DNA from: an uncultured Roseobacter sp. | GTDB lineage: Bacteria; Pseudomonadota; Alphaproteobacteria; Rhodobacterales; Rhodobacteraceae | Assembly (NCBI RefSeq): GCF_947488185.1 | Contig: NZ_CANKYM010000001.1 | Location: 558,001-622,000 of the forward strand | Length of the DNA stretch: 64,000 nt | Direction of reading: 5' to 3' | In this document: one piece after another, positions 54,598 through 64,000 of the stretch | Layout: each line of letters starts with the position of its first letter | Position numbering within the stretch: the stretch's first letter is position 1 | Notes under the pieces: model-generated | Databases searched by the model: none | The model's input: the letters and a program-made list of their open reading frames with translations, nothing else | Told to the model about the DNA's origin: nothing | Translations under genes and position numbers: made by a program

Positions 54598-55184
54598 AGC
54601 TGATCGACCGAGGAGATCACCTGCCCTACCAATCCGTAGTCCAGCGCCTCTTGCGTGGTCAGCCAGAAATCGCGGCCTGTGTCTTCGGCGATCTTTTCGG
54701 GCGTTTGCCCTGTGGCCTCGGCAAAGAGCGTGTGGAACCGCGCGCGCATGATCCGGATCTGTTCGGCCTGGATCATCATGTCGGTCGCCTGTCCGCCGAT
54801 CCCGCCGCGCGGCTCGTGCAGCAGGAAACGGGTGTTGGGCAGGCAATAGCGGTTCTCGGCCGCCGCTCCCACAAAGATCAGCGCCCCGGCGCTGGCCACC
54901 CAACCGGACCCGATGGCACGGACCTTGGGGCGGATGAACTTGATCACGTCGTGGACCATGTCACCGCTTTCCACATGCCCGCCGGGCGAGGAGATGTAGA
55001 CATTGATCGGATCATCGCTTTCTTCGGCCAGCGCCAGCAGATGTGTGACGGTACGATGCGCCAGCTTGTCCGTGATCTCGCCTGTAATGATCACGTTGCG
55101 GCTTTTGAAGAACAGCGCTTCGATGCGCCCATCACCTGCCTTTTCCGGCGCCTTGCTGGTATCGTCGAGCATTTTGTCAGCCAT
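54594..55184 (-). CDS. clpP: ClpP-type ATP-dependent protease subunit (variant)
   Basis: Serine protease of 196 aa with the catalytic triad at standard positions: S98 in GSGWVASAGAL, H123 in RFLLHEPRGG and D172 in TGRDFWLTTQEALDYG. The nucleophile region is not the typical GQAASM but GWVASAG, and no long N-terminal loop is seen, so this is probably a second, divergent ClpP rather than the housekeeping one that usually sits next to clpX. No Clp ATPase gene is adjacent. An R-P-containing strand shows normal handle features. It may form mixed rings with the main ClpP. Confidence 0.85.
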   Translation of the reverse strand: MADKMLDDTSKAPEKAGDGRIEALFFKSRNVIITGEITDKLAHRTVTHLLALAEESDDPINVYISSPGGHVESGDMVHDVIKFIRPKVRAIGSGWVASAGALIFVGAAAENRYCLPNTRFLLHEPRGGIGGQATDMMIQAEQIRIMRARFHTLFAEATGQTPEKIAEDTGRDFWLTTQEALDYGLVGQVISSVDQL

Positions 55185-55360
55185 GGAATCTCTCCGCGAG
55201 TTGAACCTATGCGGGAAGTCTAGCGCCCGCTGCGGGATTGTCTATCGCATCCGGCGCATGCACGGCCTGCGCAAATATGGGGACAGTCCCGGGGCATCTT
55301 GCCCTCCTCCGAGATATGATAAATGGTCGGCCCGCAGGCAGATGCGTCAGAAAGGCCCCC

Positions 55361-56230
55361 ATGGACATTCGAGCAATTCTTGCGGGGCTCGCCTTTGCCC
55401 TGATGTGGTCTTCGGCCTTCACCTCTGCCCGCATTATCGTGGCCGATGCCTCGCCGCTGGCCGCTTTGACGCTGCGCTACCTGATCTCGGGCCTGCTGGG
55501 CGTCGCAATCGCCCGTGCCTTGGGGCAGTCGTGGCATCTGACGCCGGCGCAATGGCGCGCCACGATCCTCTTCGGCATCCTGCAAAATGCGGTCTACCTC
55601 GGCCTGAACTTCGTGGCGATGCAGACCATCGAGGCCTCGGTTGCGGCCATCATCGCCTCTACCATGCCCCTGTTGGTGGCGCTGGCCGGGTGGGCCTTTC
55701 TGGGGGAAGGGCTGCGCCCGCTCAGCTTCGCCGGGCTTGTCGCAGGCGTTGTGGGTGTCGGGCTGATCATGGGCACGCGCATCACTGGTGGCATTGACCT
55801 TTACGGCCTGATGCTCTGCGGCATCGGGGTGGTCGCTCTGACCATCGCCACGCTCTCCGTGCGCGGGGCAACCTCTGGCGGAAACTTCCTGATGATCGTT
55901 GGGCTGCAGATGCTTGTGGGTTGCGTCACGCTGGCGCTGGCCACCGCCGTTTTCGAAACGCCACGCTTCAACCCCACCTGGCCGCTGGCTGCAGCCTTCA
56001 TCTACACCACGCTGGTGCCCGGCCTCGCCGCTACATTCGTATGGTTCTGGCTGGTCAACCGCATCGGGGCAACACGCGCAGCCACCTTCCACTTTCTCAA
56101 CCCGTTTCTCGGCGTGGCCATCGCCGCCTTGCTGCTGGGTGAGAAGCTCGGCGCGCGCGATGTGATTGGCGTGGCGATCATCGCGCTTGGCATCCTCGCC
56201 GTGCAGCTTTCGCGACATTCAAAGACGTAA
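55361..56230 (+). CDS. EamA/DMT family transporter
   Basis: Inner-membrane transporter of 289 aa, about ten spans in two EamA repeats. Typical ends are AVAAIIASTMPLLVALAGWAFLGEGLRP after the first and RAATFHFLNPFLGVAIAALLLGEKLGARD after the second. The ATG at 55361 is preceded by AAAGG. Members export metabolites such as amino acids; the substrate is unknown. Followed by a GlxA-type regulator on the same strand. Confidence 0.92.
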   Translation: MDIRAILAGLAFALMWSSAFTSARIIVADASPLAALTLRYLISGLLGVAIARALGQSWHLTPAQWRATILFGILQNAVYLGLNFVAMQTIEASVAAIIASTMPLLVALAGWAFLGEGLRPLSFAGLVAGVVGVGLIMGTRITGGIDLYGLMLCGIGVVALTIATLSVRGATSGGNFLMIVGLQMLVGCVTLALATAVFETPRFNPTWPLAAAFIYTTLVPGLAATFVWFWLVNRIGATRAATFHFLNPFLGVAIAALLLGEKLGARDVIGVAIIALGILAVQLSRHSKT

Positions 56231-56304
56231 ATCGACCAGTCTGCGCATCGCGATCCCGTCTAGGGTCAGGTTTAAAACCACCGCTGGCTCTGGACCTGTC
56301 GCTG

Positions 56305-57288
56305 ATGACCCCGCGTGATCCACTTATACCATACGCTTTCGTATTGATCCCGGGATTCTCGCAGCTTGGGTTTGCCTGCGCGCTCGAAGCGCTGAGCCTT
56401 GCCAACAGGCACCCCGGACAGGGGCCGTACTACCGGTGGCGGGTGCTGAGCGAAACGGGCGCCCCGGTGGCGGCCTACAACGGCGTGACCACGGCGGTGG
56501 ATGGTGCCCTGACCGAACTGGACCGGAACGAAACCATCGTCATCTGTGCCGGGGAAGACGTGGGGCGCAATACGGGCAAACCGCTGATCACCTGGTTGCG
56601 CCGCGAGGTGCGCAAGGGCATGGATTTTGGCGCGCTCTCGTCGGGGACATATGTTCTGGCGCTGGCCGGTCTGGTGGCGGGCAAGCGCGTGACCACCCAT
56701 TGGGAATACCGCGCGGCGCTCACCGAAATCCTGCCCGATGTGATCATGGAGGACGCGATCTTTTCCATCGACGGGCGGGTCTTCACCACGGCGGGCGGGG
56801 CGGCCTCCATGGACATGATGCTGGAGCGGATCAGGGCAGATCACGGTACCGAACTGGCCACATGGGTTGCCGATCAGATGGTTTATACCGATCCGCGCCT
56901 GCCCGACCACGCGCAACGCGCCACCCTGCAGAGCCGGACACAGGTGCGCAATGGCAAGCTCGCCACGGCGCTGCAGATCATGGACAACAACATCGAAGAC
57001 CCGCTGACACCGGACGAGATTTCAGGTGTGATCGGTCTCTCGACGCGGCAACTTGAACGGCTGTTCGCCAAGTACATCGGCGTGTCGCCAAAGCGCTACT
57101 ACATGAAGCTCAGGCTGGAGAAAGCGCGTGATCTGTTGCGGCAAACCGATTTTTCGGTGACGGAGGTCTGCGTCGCCTGTGGTTTCAAATCGCTGTCGCA
57201 TTTTTCAAAGAGCTACCGCGCCGCCTATGGGATCAGCCCCGGGCTGGAGGGTGGTGATGCCCGTCTGGTCTGGCGCGGCAGCATCTGA
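56305..57288 (+). CDS. GlxA family regulator (GATase1-like plus AraC HTH)
   Basis: Regulator of 327 aa. The N-terminal DJ-1/PfpI-like domain (about residues 10-180: YAFVLIPGFSQLGFACALEALSLAN; GALSSGTYVLALAGLVAGK) lacks the Cys of active glutaminases, having Ser in the SSGTYVL elbow. Two C-terminal AraC HTH units (DEISGVIGLSTRQLERLFAKYIG, then VTEVCVACGFKSLSHFSKSYRAAYG) bind DNA. GbdR and CdhR, which control betaine and carnitine breakdown, belong to this family, so a role in the CoA-ligase cluster 8 kb away is imaginable but not shown. Confidence 0.92.
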   Translation: MTPRDPLIPYAFVLIPGFSQLGFACALEALSLANRHPGQGPYYRWRVLSETGAPVAAYNGVTTAVDGALTELDRNETIVICAGEDVGRNTGKPLITWLRREVRKGMDFGALSSGTYVLALAGLVAGKRVTTHWEYRAALTEILPDVIMEDAIFSIDGRVFTTAGGAASMDMMLERIRADHGTELATWVADQMVYTDPRLPDHAQRATLQSRTQVRNGKLATALQIMDNNIEDPLTPDEISGVIGLSTRQLERLFAKYIGVSPKRYYMKLRLEKARDLLRQTDFSVTEVCVACGFKSLSHFSKSYRAAYGISPGLEGGDARLVWRGSI

Positions 57289-57290
57289 CG

Positions 57291-57812
57291 CTATTGCAAC
57301 AGCGCCTCGATTGCCCCGGTGATTTTCGCAGATTGCGGTTTCGTGGCCGAGCCCCAGGTGCCAACCACATCACCCTCCGGACCAATCAGAACCTTGTTGA
57401 AGTTCCAACGCGGCGTGAACCCGGTGGCTTCGGCAACATCGCGGTAAAACGGATGTGCTTTTGTGCCTTTAACATGGGTGATATCGGTCATTGGCAGGTC
57501 CAGCGCAAAATTCAACTCGCAGAATTCCTTGACCTCCTCAGCGCTGCCCAGCTCCTGCCGAAAATCGTCGGAAGGGACCGCCAGCACCACAAGCCCCTGA
57601 TCGCGGTAGGTATCATAAAGCGCCTGCAGCCCATCATATTGCCCGGTGAACCCGCATTGTGACGCGGTATTGACCACCAGCACCGGTTGCCCCGCCCAAT
57701 CCCCGGTGTTCAATGTACCCCCATCAATGGATGGGAACACGTGGCTGGACATGCCCGCGAAAGCTGCCGTTGCCATCCAGAGGCTGAGGAAAATGCTGCA
57801 AAGAAGTTTCAT
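57291..57812 (-). CDS. Exported glutathione peroxidase-like protein
   Basis: Thiol peroxidase of the GPx family, 173 aa. A Sec signal (MKLLCSIFLSLWMATAAFAG) suggests the periplasm. Then VNTASQCGFTGQYDGLQ carries the peroxidatic Cys (C53), and WNFNKVLI carries the Trp-Asn of the active site. Gpx enzymes usually have no signal in bacteria. Convergent with GlxA by 2 bp and upstream of msrB on the opposite strand, giving a peroxide/methionine-sulfoxide defence set. Confidence 0.88.
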   Translation of the reverse strand: MKLLCSIFLSLWMATAAFAGMSSHVFPSIDGGTLNTGDWAGQPVLVVNTASQCGFTGQYDGLQALYDTYRDQGLVVLAVPSDDFRQELGSAEEVKEFCELNFALDLPMTDITHVKGTKAHPFYRDVAEATGFTPRWNFNKVLIGPEGDVVGTWGSATKPQSAKITGAIEALLQ

Positions 57813-57949
57813 AAGGCTCTCCCTATTCGCTTGGTGGTACATTTAGGGCGGCTGAGCGCAAAGTCATGCCTGCGTGATCGGAGGTGTTTTTCTCTTTAAC
57901 TCCGACGTTTTTGACCCATTTACTAAGCAAAGGACAAAAGGAGCATCCT

Positions 57950-58399
57950 ATGCCCAAATATGAAAAGACAGATGAAGCGATCTCGCGCCTGTCGCTTGAG
58001 GAATACCGCGTGACCCAGCAGAGCGGGACCGAGCGCCCGGGCACCGGCAAACTCCTGAACAACAAGGAGCCGGGCATTTACGTTGATATCGTCTCCGGCG
58101 AGCCGCTTTTTGCGTCTGCTGACAAGTACGAGAGCGGCTGTGGCTGGCCAAGCTTCACCAAGCCCATCGAGCCTGCACATGTCACCGAACTCAGCGACAC
58201 CACCATGGGGATGACCCGCACGGAGGTTCGCTCGACCCATGGTGACAGCCATCTGGGCCATGTCTTTCCCGACGGACCTCGCGACCGGGGCGGGCTGCGC
58301 TATTGCATCAACTCGGCATCCTTGCGTTTCGTGCACCGCGACGAGATGGAGGCCGAGGGCTACGGCGAATACATTGATCAGGTGGAGGATGTGGCATGA
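57950..58399 (+). CDS. msrB: Peptide-methionine (R)-S-oxide reductase
   Basis: Protein of 149 aa that reduces methionine R-sulfoxide. It has [17 protein letters not shown] (the CxxC-containing region of MsrB is otherwise altered), [27 protein letters not shown] with the catalytic Cys, and the C-terminal RDEME. The ATG at 57950 follows AAAAGGAG. The Zn-binding CxxC pairs of some MsrB are not obvious, so this is a zinc-less type. Overlaps msrA by 4 bp. Confidence 0.95.
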   Translation: MPKYEKTDEAISRLSLEEYRVTQQSGTERPGTGKLLNNKEPGIYVDIVSGEPLFASADKYESGCGWPSFTKPIEPAHVTELSDTTMGMTRTEVRSTHGDSHLGHVFPDGPRDRGGLRYCINSASLRFVHRDEMEAEGYGEYIDQVEDVA

Positions 58400-58908
58400 G
58401 CCATCAACGGGCTGTTCTTGCAGGCGGATGTTTCTGGGGGATGCAGGATCTGATCCACAAGCGCGCGGGCGTAATTTCAACCCGCGTGGGCTATACCGGT
58501 GGGGACGTGCCGCAGGCCACCTATCGTAACCACGGCACCCATGCTGAGGGGATCGAGATCATCTTTGATCCGGCACAGGTGAGCTATCGCCAATTGCTGG
58601 AACTCTTTTTCCAGATACATGATCCGACCACCCCCAACCGGCAAGGCAATGACATCGGCCTCAGCTACCGTTCAGCCATCTACTACGTGGACGAAGATCA
58701 GCGGGACGTCGCACTCGACACAATCGCTGACGTCGAAGCCTCCGGCCTGTGGCCCGGCAAGGTGGTGACCGAAGTGGACCCGGTTGGCGCATTCTGGGAA
58801 GCCGAACCTGAACATCAAGACTATCTGGAACGCATTCCCAATGGCTATACCTGTCACTTTGCGCGCCCGGGCTGGGTGCTCCCCAAAAGGTCCGAAGCTG
58901 CCGAGTGA
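58396..58908 (+). CDS. msrA: Peptide-methionine (S)-S-oxide reductase
   Basis: Protein of 170 aa that repairs methionine S-sulfoxide. The catalytic Cys is C12 in [14 protein letters not shown], followed by [23 protein letters not shown] and [15 protein letters not shown], all standard MsrA signatures. Translation is coupled to msrB through ATGA. The C-terminal resolving cysteine pattern is short; a His-rich/SxC end was not seen, so thioredoxin may act directly. Confidence 0.95.
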   Translation: MSHQRAVLAGGCFWGMQDLIHKRAGVISTRVGYTGGDVPQATYRNHGTHAEGIEIIFDPAQVSYRQLLELFFQIHDPTTPNRQGNDIGLSYRSAIYYVDEDQRDVALDTIADVEASGLWPGKVVTEVDPVGAFWEAEPEHQDYLERIPNGYTCHFARPGWVLPKRSEAAE

Positions 58909-59011
58909 GAGGGGCGTCCCACACTAATGAATATGAATACCGTGCCGCAAACATAAAGACGATCTTAAGGAACCCTGCTTTAGACAAGAGTGGCTAAAAC
59001 AGGAGAATACG

Positions 59012-61069
59012 ATGCGTCTTTTTTCCCGTACCAATTCCGGGGCCGCTACCGAGTCTGGCGGCACTCAGGCTTTGTCGACGGCATTGGATCAATCACATGT
59101 GGTTGCTCGGTTTGATGAAGAAGGCAGGGTCGTGGAAGCGAATGCGGCCTTTTGCACGGCTTTGGGATGCACAAAACAAGATATCCTTGGCTGTTCGCAA
59201 TCGGATTTTGCCGGCGATTCTTCGGCAGTTATCGAGTTCTCGGCAACCGGGAACAGCGGGATTCTTAAGCAGGGAGTGCTTTGCCACAAAACGCCATCAG
59301 GCGCGTTGGTTTGGCTGGAAGGGGCGTATACCGCTGTTAAAAACGAGAATACCGGACATCAGGAAACCATACTGATCGCGCAAGATGTGACAAGGCGATA
59401 CCAAGCATCAATCGACACACAAAAACAGTTGGCTGCGATCGAAGGCGATCAGTGCAAGGCCGTCTTTGACCTTGAAGGCAACTTTGTCGAAGCAAATGAC
59501 AACCTCTTGTCTGTTTTTGGTTATTCGCGGGATGAGCTGCTTGGAAAACCACATCACATGCTTGCGGGTGAGAAGTATGTTAAAACCGCGGAATATAGTG
59601 AATTCTGGGATGCTGTTTGCAATGGCGAATTCCGCATCGGTCGCTTTCGTCGCTACTCGAAGGCAGACACGGGTATGTGGGTACAATGCAGTTACTCACC
59701 CATTCTTGACGAAGCGGGCGTTCAAGCCGGTATCGTGATGCTGGCCTATGACGTATCAGACCGCAAACGTTCGAATGAACAGGTGGATGCGATCAGCCGG
59801 GTTCAGGCCTGCATTGAATTCACAACCGATGGCCATATTCTGGATGCAAATGAATTGTTTCTGAACGCCGTTGGTTACTCTTTGGAAGAAATCAAAGGCA
59901 AACACCACCGCATGTTCCTGACCGAAGAGCAGGCCAACAGCCCAGAATACGCGTACCACTGGAGCAGGCTGGCAAAGGGTGAGATCATCGCAGGCGAAGT
60001 CTGCCGCAAAGCCAAAGACGGGTCAAAGGTGTGGCTGACCGCCTCTTACAATCCAATCATTGGCGCCGATGGAAAGCCTTACAAGATCGTCAAATACGCG
60101 CAGGATGTGAGCAACCGGATGTTTGCCGTGACGATTCTGCAGGAAGCAATGAGTCGATTGGCGCAAGGCGATCTCAGCGCATCAATTGACGCAGCCTTTG
60201 CCAATGAATTCGAAATGCTGCGTGTTGATTTCAACACTGCGCAGTCACGCCTCCGCGATACCGTGAAAGGCGTTGTACACAGCAGTGACGAAATCGGTTC
60301 AGGCACGAAAGAAATTACCACTGCGTCGCGGGAATTGAGCAGTCGTACCGAAAGCCAAGCCGCGGCACTGGAGCAAACAGCGGCAGCGATCAGTGAAATG
60401 GCTGCCTCAGTCAAATCAACCGCTGAAACGGCGGAAAGCACGCGCACTGTTGTCGAAAAAACCAAGTCACGCGCATCGGTTGGCAGCAGTGTCATGAGCG
60501 ACGCACGTGATGCGATGGATGCAATTTCCAAAAGCTCATCCGAGATTTCCAGTATTACGTCGGTGATCGATGATATCGCATTCCAAACCAATCTGCTGGC
60601 CCTCAACGCAGGCGTGGAAGCGGCCCGAGCCGGTGAGGCCGGACGAGGCTTTGCAGTGGTTGCGTCCGAGGTTCGCGCGCTTGCGCAACGGTCCTCTGAG
60701 GCCGCTACTCAGATTGCCAAACTGATCTCCACCTCCGCAGAACAGGTGGAGCAAGGCGTTCAATTGGTATCCAAGACAGGAGAATCGCTCTCTGAAATTG
60801 AAGAGTTCGTATCCGAGGTCGCCAATATGGTCAGCGACATGGCTGCCGCAGCGACGGAACAATCCAGCGGGCTGGGGGAAATCACAGCATCCATAAGCAA
60901 CTTGGACGATGTGACCCAGAAAAATGCAGCCATGTTCGAGGAAACCAACGCCGCAACGCAGCTTTTGGCAAATGAAGTCGCCTCTCTTGGTAAAATCACA
61001 GCATCCTTCAGAGTTAGCTCTGAAACATCGGAAAGCTCAGTTCAAGACCTTCACCGCATAGCATCCTGA
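59012..61069 (+). CDS. Soluble methyl-accepting chemotaxis protein with three PAS domains
   Basis: Chemoreceptor of 685 aa with no transmembrane segment. Three PAS modules lie at about residues 20-140, 141-262 and 263-375; the second and third share the pattern F-D/T-x-G-x-F/I-L-x-A-N and a conserved GYS or GYSxEE. A HAMP-like stretch follows (about 376-418), then the signalling helical hairpin with the conserved tip [24 protein letters not shown] and [20 protein letters not shown] modules often bind haem or FAD, giving oxygen or redox sensing. Downstream partners (CheA/CheW) are not in the window. Confidence 0.9.
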   Translation: MRLFSRTNSGAATESGGTQALSTALDQSHVVARFDEEGRVVEANAAFCTALGCTKQDILGCSQSDFAGDSSAVIEFSATGNSGILKQGVLCHKTPSGALVWLEGAYTAVKNENTGHQETILIAQDVTRRYQASIDTQKQLAAIEGDQCKAVFDLEGNFVEANDNLLSVFGYSRDELLGKPHHMLAGEKYVKTAEYSEFWDAVCNGEFRIGRFRRYSKADTGMWVQCSYSPILDEAGVQAGIVMLAYDVSDRKRSNEQVDAISRVQACIEFTTDGHILDANELFLNAVGYSLEEIKGKHHRMFLTEEQANSPEYAYHWSRLAKGEIIAGEVCRKAKDGSKVWLTASYNPIIGADGKPYKIVKYAQDVSNRMFAVTILQEAMSRLAQGDLSASIDAAFANEFEMLRVDFNTAQSRLRDTVKGVVHSSDEIGSGTKEITTASRELSSRTESQAAALEQTAAAISEMAASVKSTAETAESTRTVVEKTKSRASVGSSVMSDARDAMDAISKSSSEISSITSVIDDIAFQTNLLALNAGVEAARAGEAGRGFAVVASEVRALAQRSSEAATQIAKLISTSAEQVEQGVQLVSKTGESLSEIEEFVSEVANMVSDMAAAATEQSSGLGEITASISNLDDVTQKNAAMFEETNAATQLLANEVASLGKITASFRVSSETSESSVQDLHRIAS

Positions 61070-61073
61070 TAGG

Positions 61074-63080
61074 TCATTCGGATGCCACGCGTGGTCGACC
61101 GCTGGCCTCGACCGTCAAAACCGCTTCGATGAACACTTCACGAGCCTCGACACCTGCAACACGAATGTCTTTGGTCGTGGTGATCTGAAGATCTTCAGCG
61201 CCTGCGGCATGAGCCTTTGCACGGGCTTCCTCCCGCAGGTTGGTTTCCAACAAAGTCAGCGCAGCGTCCTGATCAGCGACTTCAACCGGACCATTTCTGA
61301 GGTGCACCTGAAAAAGGCCTTCGCTGGGGGCTGTCACGGATCCGCTGCATCGCATTGATATCCTTCCCACCACGGCGCCAATGGCATTCGCAACATCGGC
61401 GTGTTCGGGCAAGATCATCTCCGTGCCGACGGAGACGCCAACCGCAGGGTAATAGCTTGCCGCCGAAGCGCCAAGACCCACGACCGGCAGGTTGAGCCCG
61501 GCGCTGAGCCGCACCAACCCGCGATGGTCCTGCAGGCCGGCTTGCATCAAAGTGTGGCGGGCGAGGGCCTGCGGCGCATCGCCAAAGTAAGTACTCTCTT
61601 CCGCGAACGCCGTTTCCAAGAGAGCCAAAGCGGTCTGATGTGTCAGTCGGTCAACAACAATCCGGGCCAGTGATTTGGCACTCTTCGCCAAAACATCTCC
61701 TGAACCCTGTCGTCGGCGCGCCATCAACATCAGTGCTTTTTCCGCGGCGTCCGCATCCCACCCGGAAAGCTTTTCCAAGACATGACTGGCATCGGACGGC
61801 GTCACACCAGAAATCTGAACAAGTCCACGATCAACAAGCCGGGACAATGCGCCTGTGTCGATTCGAACGCGAACAACGTCGGCCAGCGGGCAAACGGCGT
61901 CACCAATCCGGCGCAGCAACGCGGTATCTCGGGGGCCAAGACCTTCAAGGCTTTGCCCCGGCACCGCACGCACAAACCGGCCGTCATATTCGCCTGGCAC
62001 CGTATTGCGCATTTGCGCATCAAGCGCGTCATGCACCGCTTTCGGAGCGTCTACCGCGAGCAGCGAGACCGGCAACAGGCGACGCGGCCCCAGGTTGAGC
62101 CCACCCTTCAGACCCTCGCCGATGACCCGTACTTCGCTGTCACCCCCGAGACCGGTTGTCCGCATGGCCACCGCCTCGACCATCGTCCGGTGGGGACCGA
62201 CCTGCGCGCCACCTGGATCAATGGCAGGTTTTCCGTTCTGAAGCAGGGCGATGTCCGTGGTTGTCCCTCCAATGTCGCTGACCAGAGCGTTCTGCACGCC
62301 GGTCAACCAGCGGGCCCCGACAATCGAGGCTGCAGGACCGCTCAAAATCGTCTCGATCGGACGGGCCCGCGCCTGCTCTGCTGACATCAACGCGCCATCT
62401 CCACGTACAACCATCAACGGCGCGGAGATCTCCAGATCGCGCAGCACCTGTTCGGCGCGACCGATCAATCGCTCTATCATGCCAATCAAGCGTGCGTTCA
62501 ATACTGCGGTAACTGCGCGTTTCGGTCCATTCAGCCGCGCCGACAGTTGATGTGAGGTAGAAGCCAGGCGCCCGGTGATATCAGCCACAAGCGACGCCGC
62601 GCGCACCTCATGGGCCGGATTGCGGGTGGCAAATTGCGACGCCACGGCAAACCCGCTGACCCCATCACGATGCGCGCGCAGGAAGTCGGTGATCGCACCC
62701 TCGTCCAATGGATGCGCTTCCATACCAGCGTGATCATGCCCACCCGCGCAAATCAAATGGGGGTCGCCCTTCAGCGCATCTGACAGACCATGAGCGTCCA
62801 GGTCCCGCGCGCGAAACCCGATGTAAATCAAACCGACGCGCCCGCCCTGCCCCTCGACCAGCGCGTTGGTTGCAAGCGTCGTCGACAGCGAGGCCAGCGA
62901 AATGGTCTCGGGCGCGATCCCCGATGTTTCGAGTACCAGTCTAACAGCCTTGCCAATGCCGATGGCAAGGTCTTCGCGCGTGGTCAGCGCCTTTGCGGAC
63001 GCAATCACCTCAGTCTCATCTTTCAGCAGGACGGCGTCGGTGTATGTGCCACCTGTATCTACGCCCAATAAATACGCCAC
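61074..63080 (-). CDS. Hydantoinase A/oxoprolinase-family protein
   Basis: Protein of 668 aa of the ASKHA-fold HyuA family. N-terminal LLGVDTGGTYTDAVLLKDE is the phosphate-binding region; the middle has DIGGTTTDIALLQNGKP, the second ATP-binding element. HyuA works with HyuB to open hydantoin rings or 5-oxoproline with ATP; here no HyuB gene is adjacent, so substrate or partner is unknown. Convergent with the chemoreceptor gene by 4 bp. Confidence 0.88.
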   Translation of the reverse strand: MAYLLGVDTGGTYTDAVLLKDETEVIASAKALTTREDLAIGIGKAVRLVLETSGIAPETISLASLSTTLATNALVEGQGGRVGLIYIGFRARDLDAHGLSDALKGDPHLICAGGHDHAGMEAHPLDEGAITDFLRAHRDGVSGFAVASQFATRNPAHEVRAASLVADITGRLASTSHQLSARLNGPKRAVTAVLNARLIGMIERLIGRAEQVLRDLEISAPLMVVRGDGALMSAEQARARPIETILSGPAASIVGARWLTGVQNALVSDIGGTTTDIALLQNGKPAIDPGGAQVGPHRTMVEAVAMRTTGLGGDSEVRVIGEGLKGGLNLGPRRLLPVSLLAVDAPKAVHDALDAQMRNTVPGEYDGRFVRAVPGQSLEGLGPRDTALLRRIGDAVCPLADVVRVRIDTGALSRLVDRGLVQISGVTPSDASHVLEKLSGWDADAAEKALMLMARRRQGSGDVLAKSAKSLARIVVDRLTHQTALALLETAFAEESTYFGDAPQALARHTLMQAGLQDHRGLVRLSAGLNLPVVGLGASAASYYPAVGVSVGTEMILPEHADVANAIGAVVGRISMRCSGSVTAPSEGLFQVHLRNGPVEVADQDAALTLLETNLREEARAKAHAAGAEDLQITTTKDIRVAGVEAREVFIEAVLTVEASGRPRVASE

Positions 63081-63144
63081 CAGGCGCTCTCCTTTGCATT
63101 CCTCGCAATCGGACCTTTGGTGCTGCTTTGCTGACTTCTTCGCC

Positions 63145-64000
63145 TCATTTCGCGTCCAATTGTGTCACCGCCCAGACCGCAGCATCCGCAACGGTCGCAT
63201 CCGGATCACCGACCAACGCAGCGGCGGCAGGGCGCAATTCCAGCAGCCCGGAGTTACCGATGGCATAAAGAACGTTGCGCACAAAGCGATCCCGCCCGAT
63301 GCGCTTCACCGCCGATCCGGAAAACAAATGCCGAAATGCGGCGTCATCGAGTTGAGCCAGTTCTGCCAAATGCGGCGCGGTCAGTTCCGGTCTGGCCGTC
63401 AAGCGCATGTCCCGCGCGGTCATCGCAAATTTGTTCCACGGACAGACCGCAAGGCAGTCGTCACATCCATAGATGTGGTTTCCAATACGCGTGCGTATGT
63501 TTTCGTCTACTGGACCTTTGTGTTCAATGGTCAGATAGGAGATGCAGCGGCGCGCATCGAGTTGGTAGGGCGCTGGAAAGGCGTCAGTCGGGCAGATGTC
63601 CAGACACGCCCGACAAGACCCGCAATGATCGACCTCTGCGGCATCAGGTGGCAATTCCAAGGTAGTGAAAATTGCCCCCAGAAAAGCCCAGCTGCCCCAC
63701 TCACGGCTCACAAGATTGGTATGTTTACCCTGCCAGCCCAACCCCGCCGCAGCACCCAGCGCCTTTTCCGGCACCGGCGCGGTGTCCACGAAAACCTTGA
63801 CCTCTGCGGGCTCATCAGCCTCGGCCAAAAGCCAGCGGGCCAGCCGTTTCAGGCGTTTCTTGACCACGTCGTGATAGTCTCGCCCCTGCGCGTAGACCGA
63901 AATGGCGCCGCGATCAGGCTCCTGCAGTATGGCCAGCGGGTCATGGGTTGGCGTGTAGCTCTCCGCCAGCATGATGACCGACCGCGCCTCAGGCCAGAGC
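63145..64000 (-). CDS. queG: Epoxyqueuosine reductase, N-terminal part missing
   Basis: Frame open to the right edge; the N-terminus lies beyond the window. The stretch [15 protein letters not shown] near the edge matches the family. Two ferredoxin-like clusters are seen: [16 protein letters not shown] and [13 protein letters not shown]. Family enzymes bind cobalamin and reduce epoxyqueuosine to queuosine in tRNA. A short C-terminal HEAT-like stretch follows. CobO in the same window supplies the needed adenosylation step for B12, though the two genes are far apart. Confidence 0.93.
   Translation of the reverse strand, partial: LWPEARSVIMLAESYTPTHDPLAILQEPDRGAISVYAQGRDYHDVVKKRLKRLARWLLAEADEPAEVKVFVDTAPVPEKALGAAAGLGWQGKHTNLVSREWGSWAFLGAIFTTLELPPDAAEVDHCGSCRACLDICPTDAFPAPYQLDARRCISYLTIEHKGPVDENIRTRIGNHIYGCDDCLAVCPWNKFAMTARDMRLTARPELTAPHLAELAQLDDAAFRHLFSGSAVKRIGRDRFVRNVLYAIGNSGLLELRPAAAALVGDPDATVADAAVWAVTQLDAK

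Overview
The window looks like a chromosomal segment of a marine alphaproteobacterium of the Rhodobacterales (Roseobacter group). Supporting signs are the fbc-type cytochrome bc1 operon (Rieske, cytochrome b, cytochrome c1), a MarR/response-regulator pair resembling PetP-PetR of Rhodobacter, a type II lumazine synthase behind an FMN riboswitch, a single-gene MtaB, GC-rich coding DNA, and a dispersed repeat of the kind common between Roseobacter genes. Coding is dense, with many 4-bp ATGA start/stop overlaps. I see no CRISPR array, rRNA, insertion sequence or intact prophage. Both ends cut genes: an AraC/GlxA-type regulator on the left and queG on the right.

Left part (1-13.1 kb): a divergent VOC/double-HxlR pair, then a ten-gene minus-strand operon. 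In transcription order it encodes a class V aminotransferase, an NreB-like MFS exporter with a His-rich tail, a flavin monooxygenase-like protein, two carboxymuconolactone-decarboxylase-like proteins, an opine dehydrogenase-family enzyme and a PotDBCA-type ABC importer. A divergent Lrp/AsnC regulator and a perfect 8-bp-arm palindrome lie at its head. This is the best candidate for an undescribed pathway. It is followed by about 1.8 kb of gene-poor, AT-richer DNA ending at tRNA-Lys.

Middle part (15-36.6 kb): dapF-mtaB; an ABM protein and a Crp-type regulator; petABC with a strong terminator; GST and a PaiB-like protein; FMN riboswitch-ribH2; thiBPQ behind a TPP riboswitch, divergent from aroC; a TetR/DM13 pair, a DMT transporter and cobO; a SAP-like protein; Tat-exported PhoD; a small low-GC island with a DUF3892 gene and inverted repeats; ilvE; and the petP/petR-like pair.

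Right part (36.7-64 kb): xseB-ispA-dxs for isoprenoid precursors; exoD, an SDR and a glycosyltransferase; a second catabolic cluster (CoA hydratase, ADP-forming acyl-CoA ligase, acyl-CoA dehydrogenase, fatty acid hydroxylase-type membrane enzyme, class II aldolase) divergent from a LysR regulator; a purine salvage pair (adenine deaminase and AMP nucleosidase); an HU-type gene with a textbook terminator; a flavodoxin/HemG-like protein; a ClpP paralog; an EamA transporter; a second GlxA regulator; an oxidative-stress group (periplasmic GPx, MsrB, MsrA); a soluble triple-PAS chemoreceptor; an orphan hydantoinase A-like protein; and partial queG. All functions are read from sequence motifs and remembered family features. 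No database search was possible.
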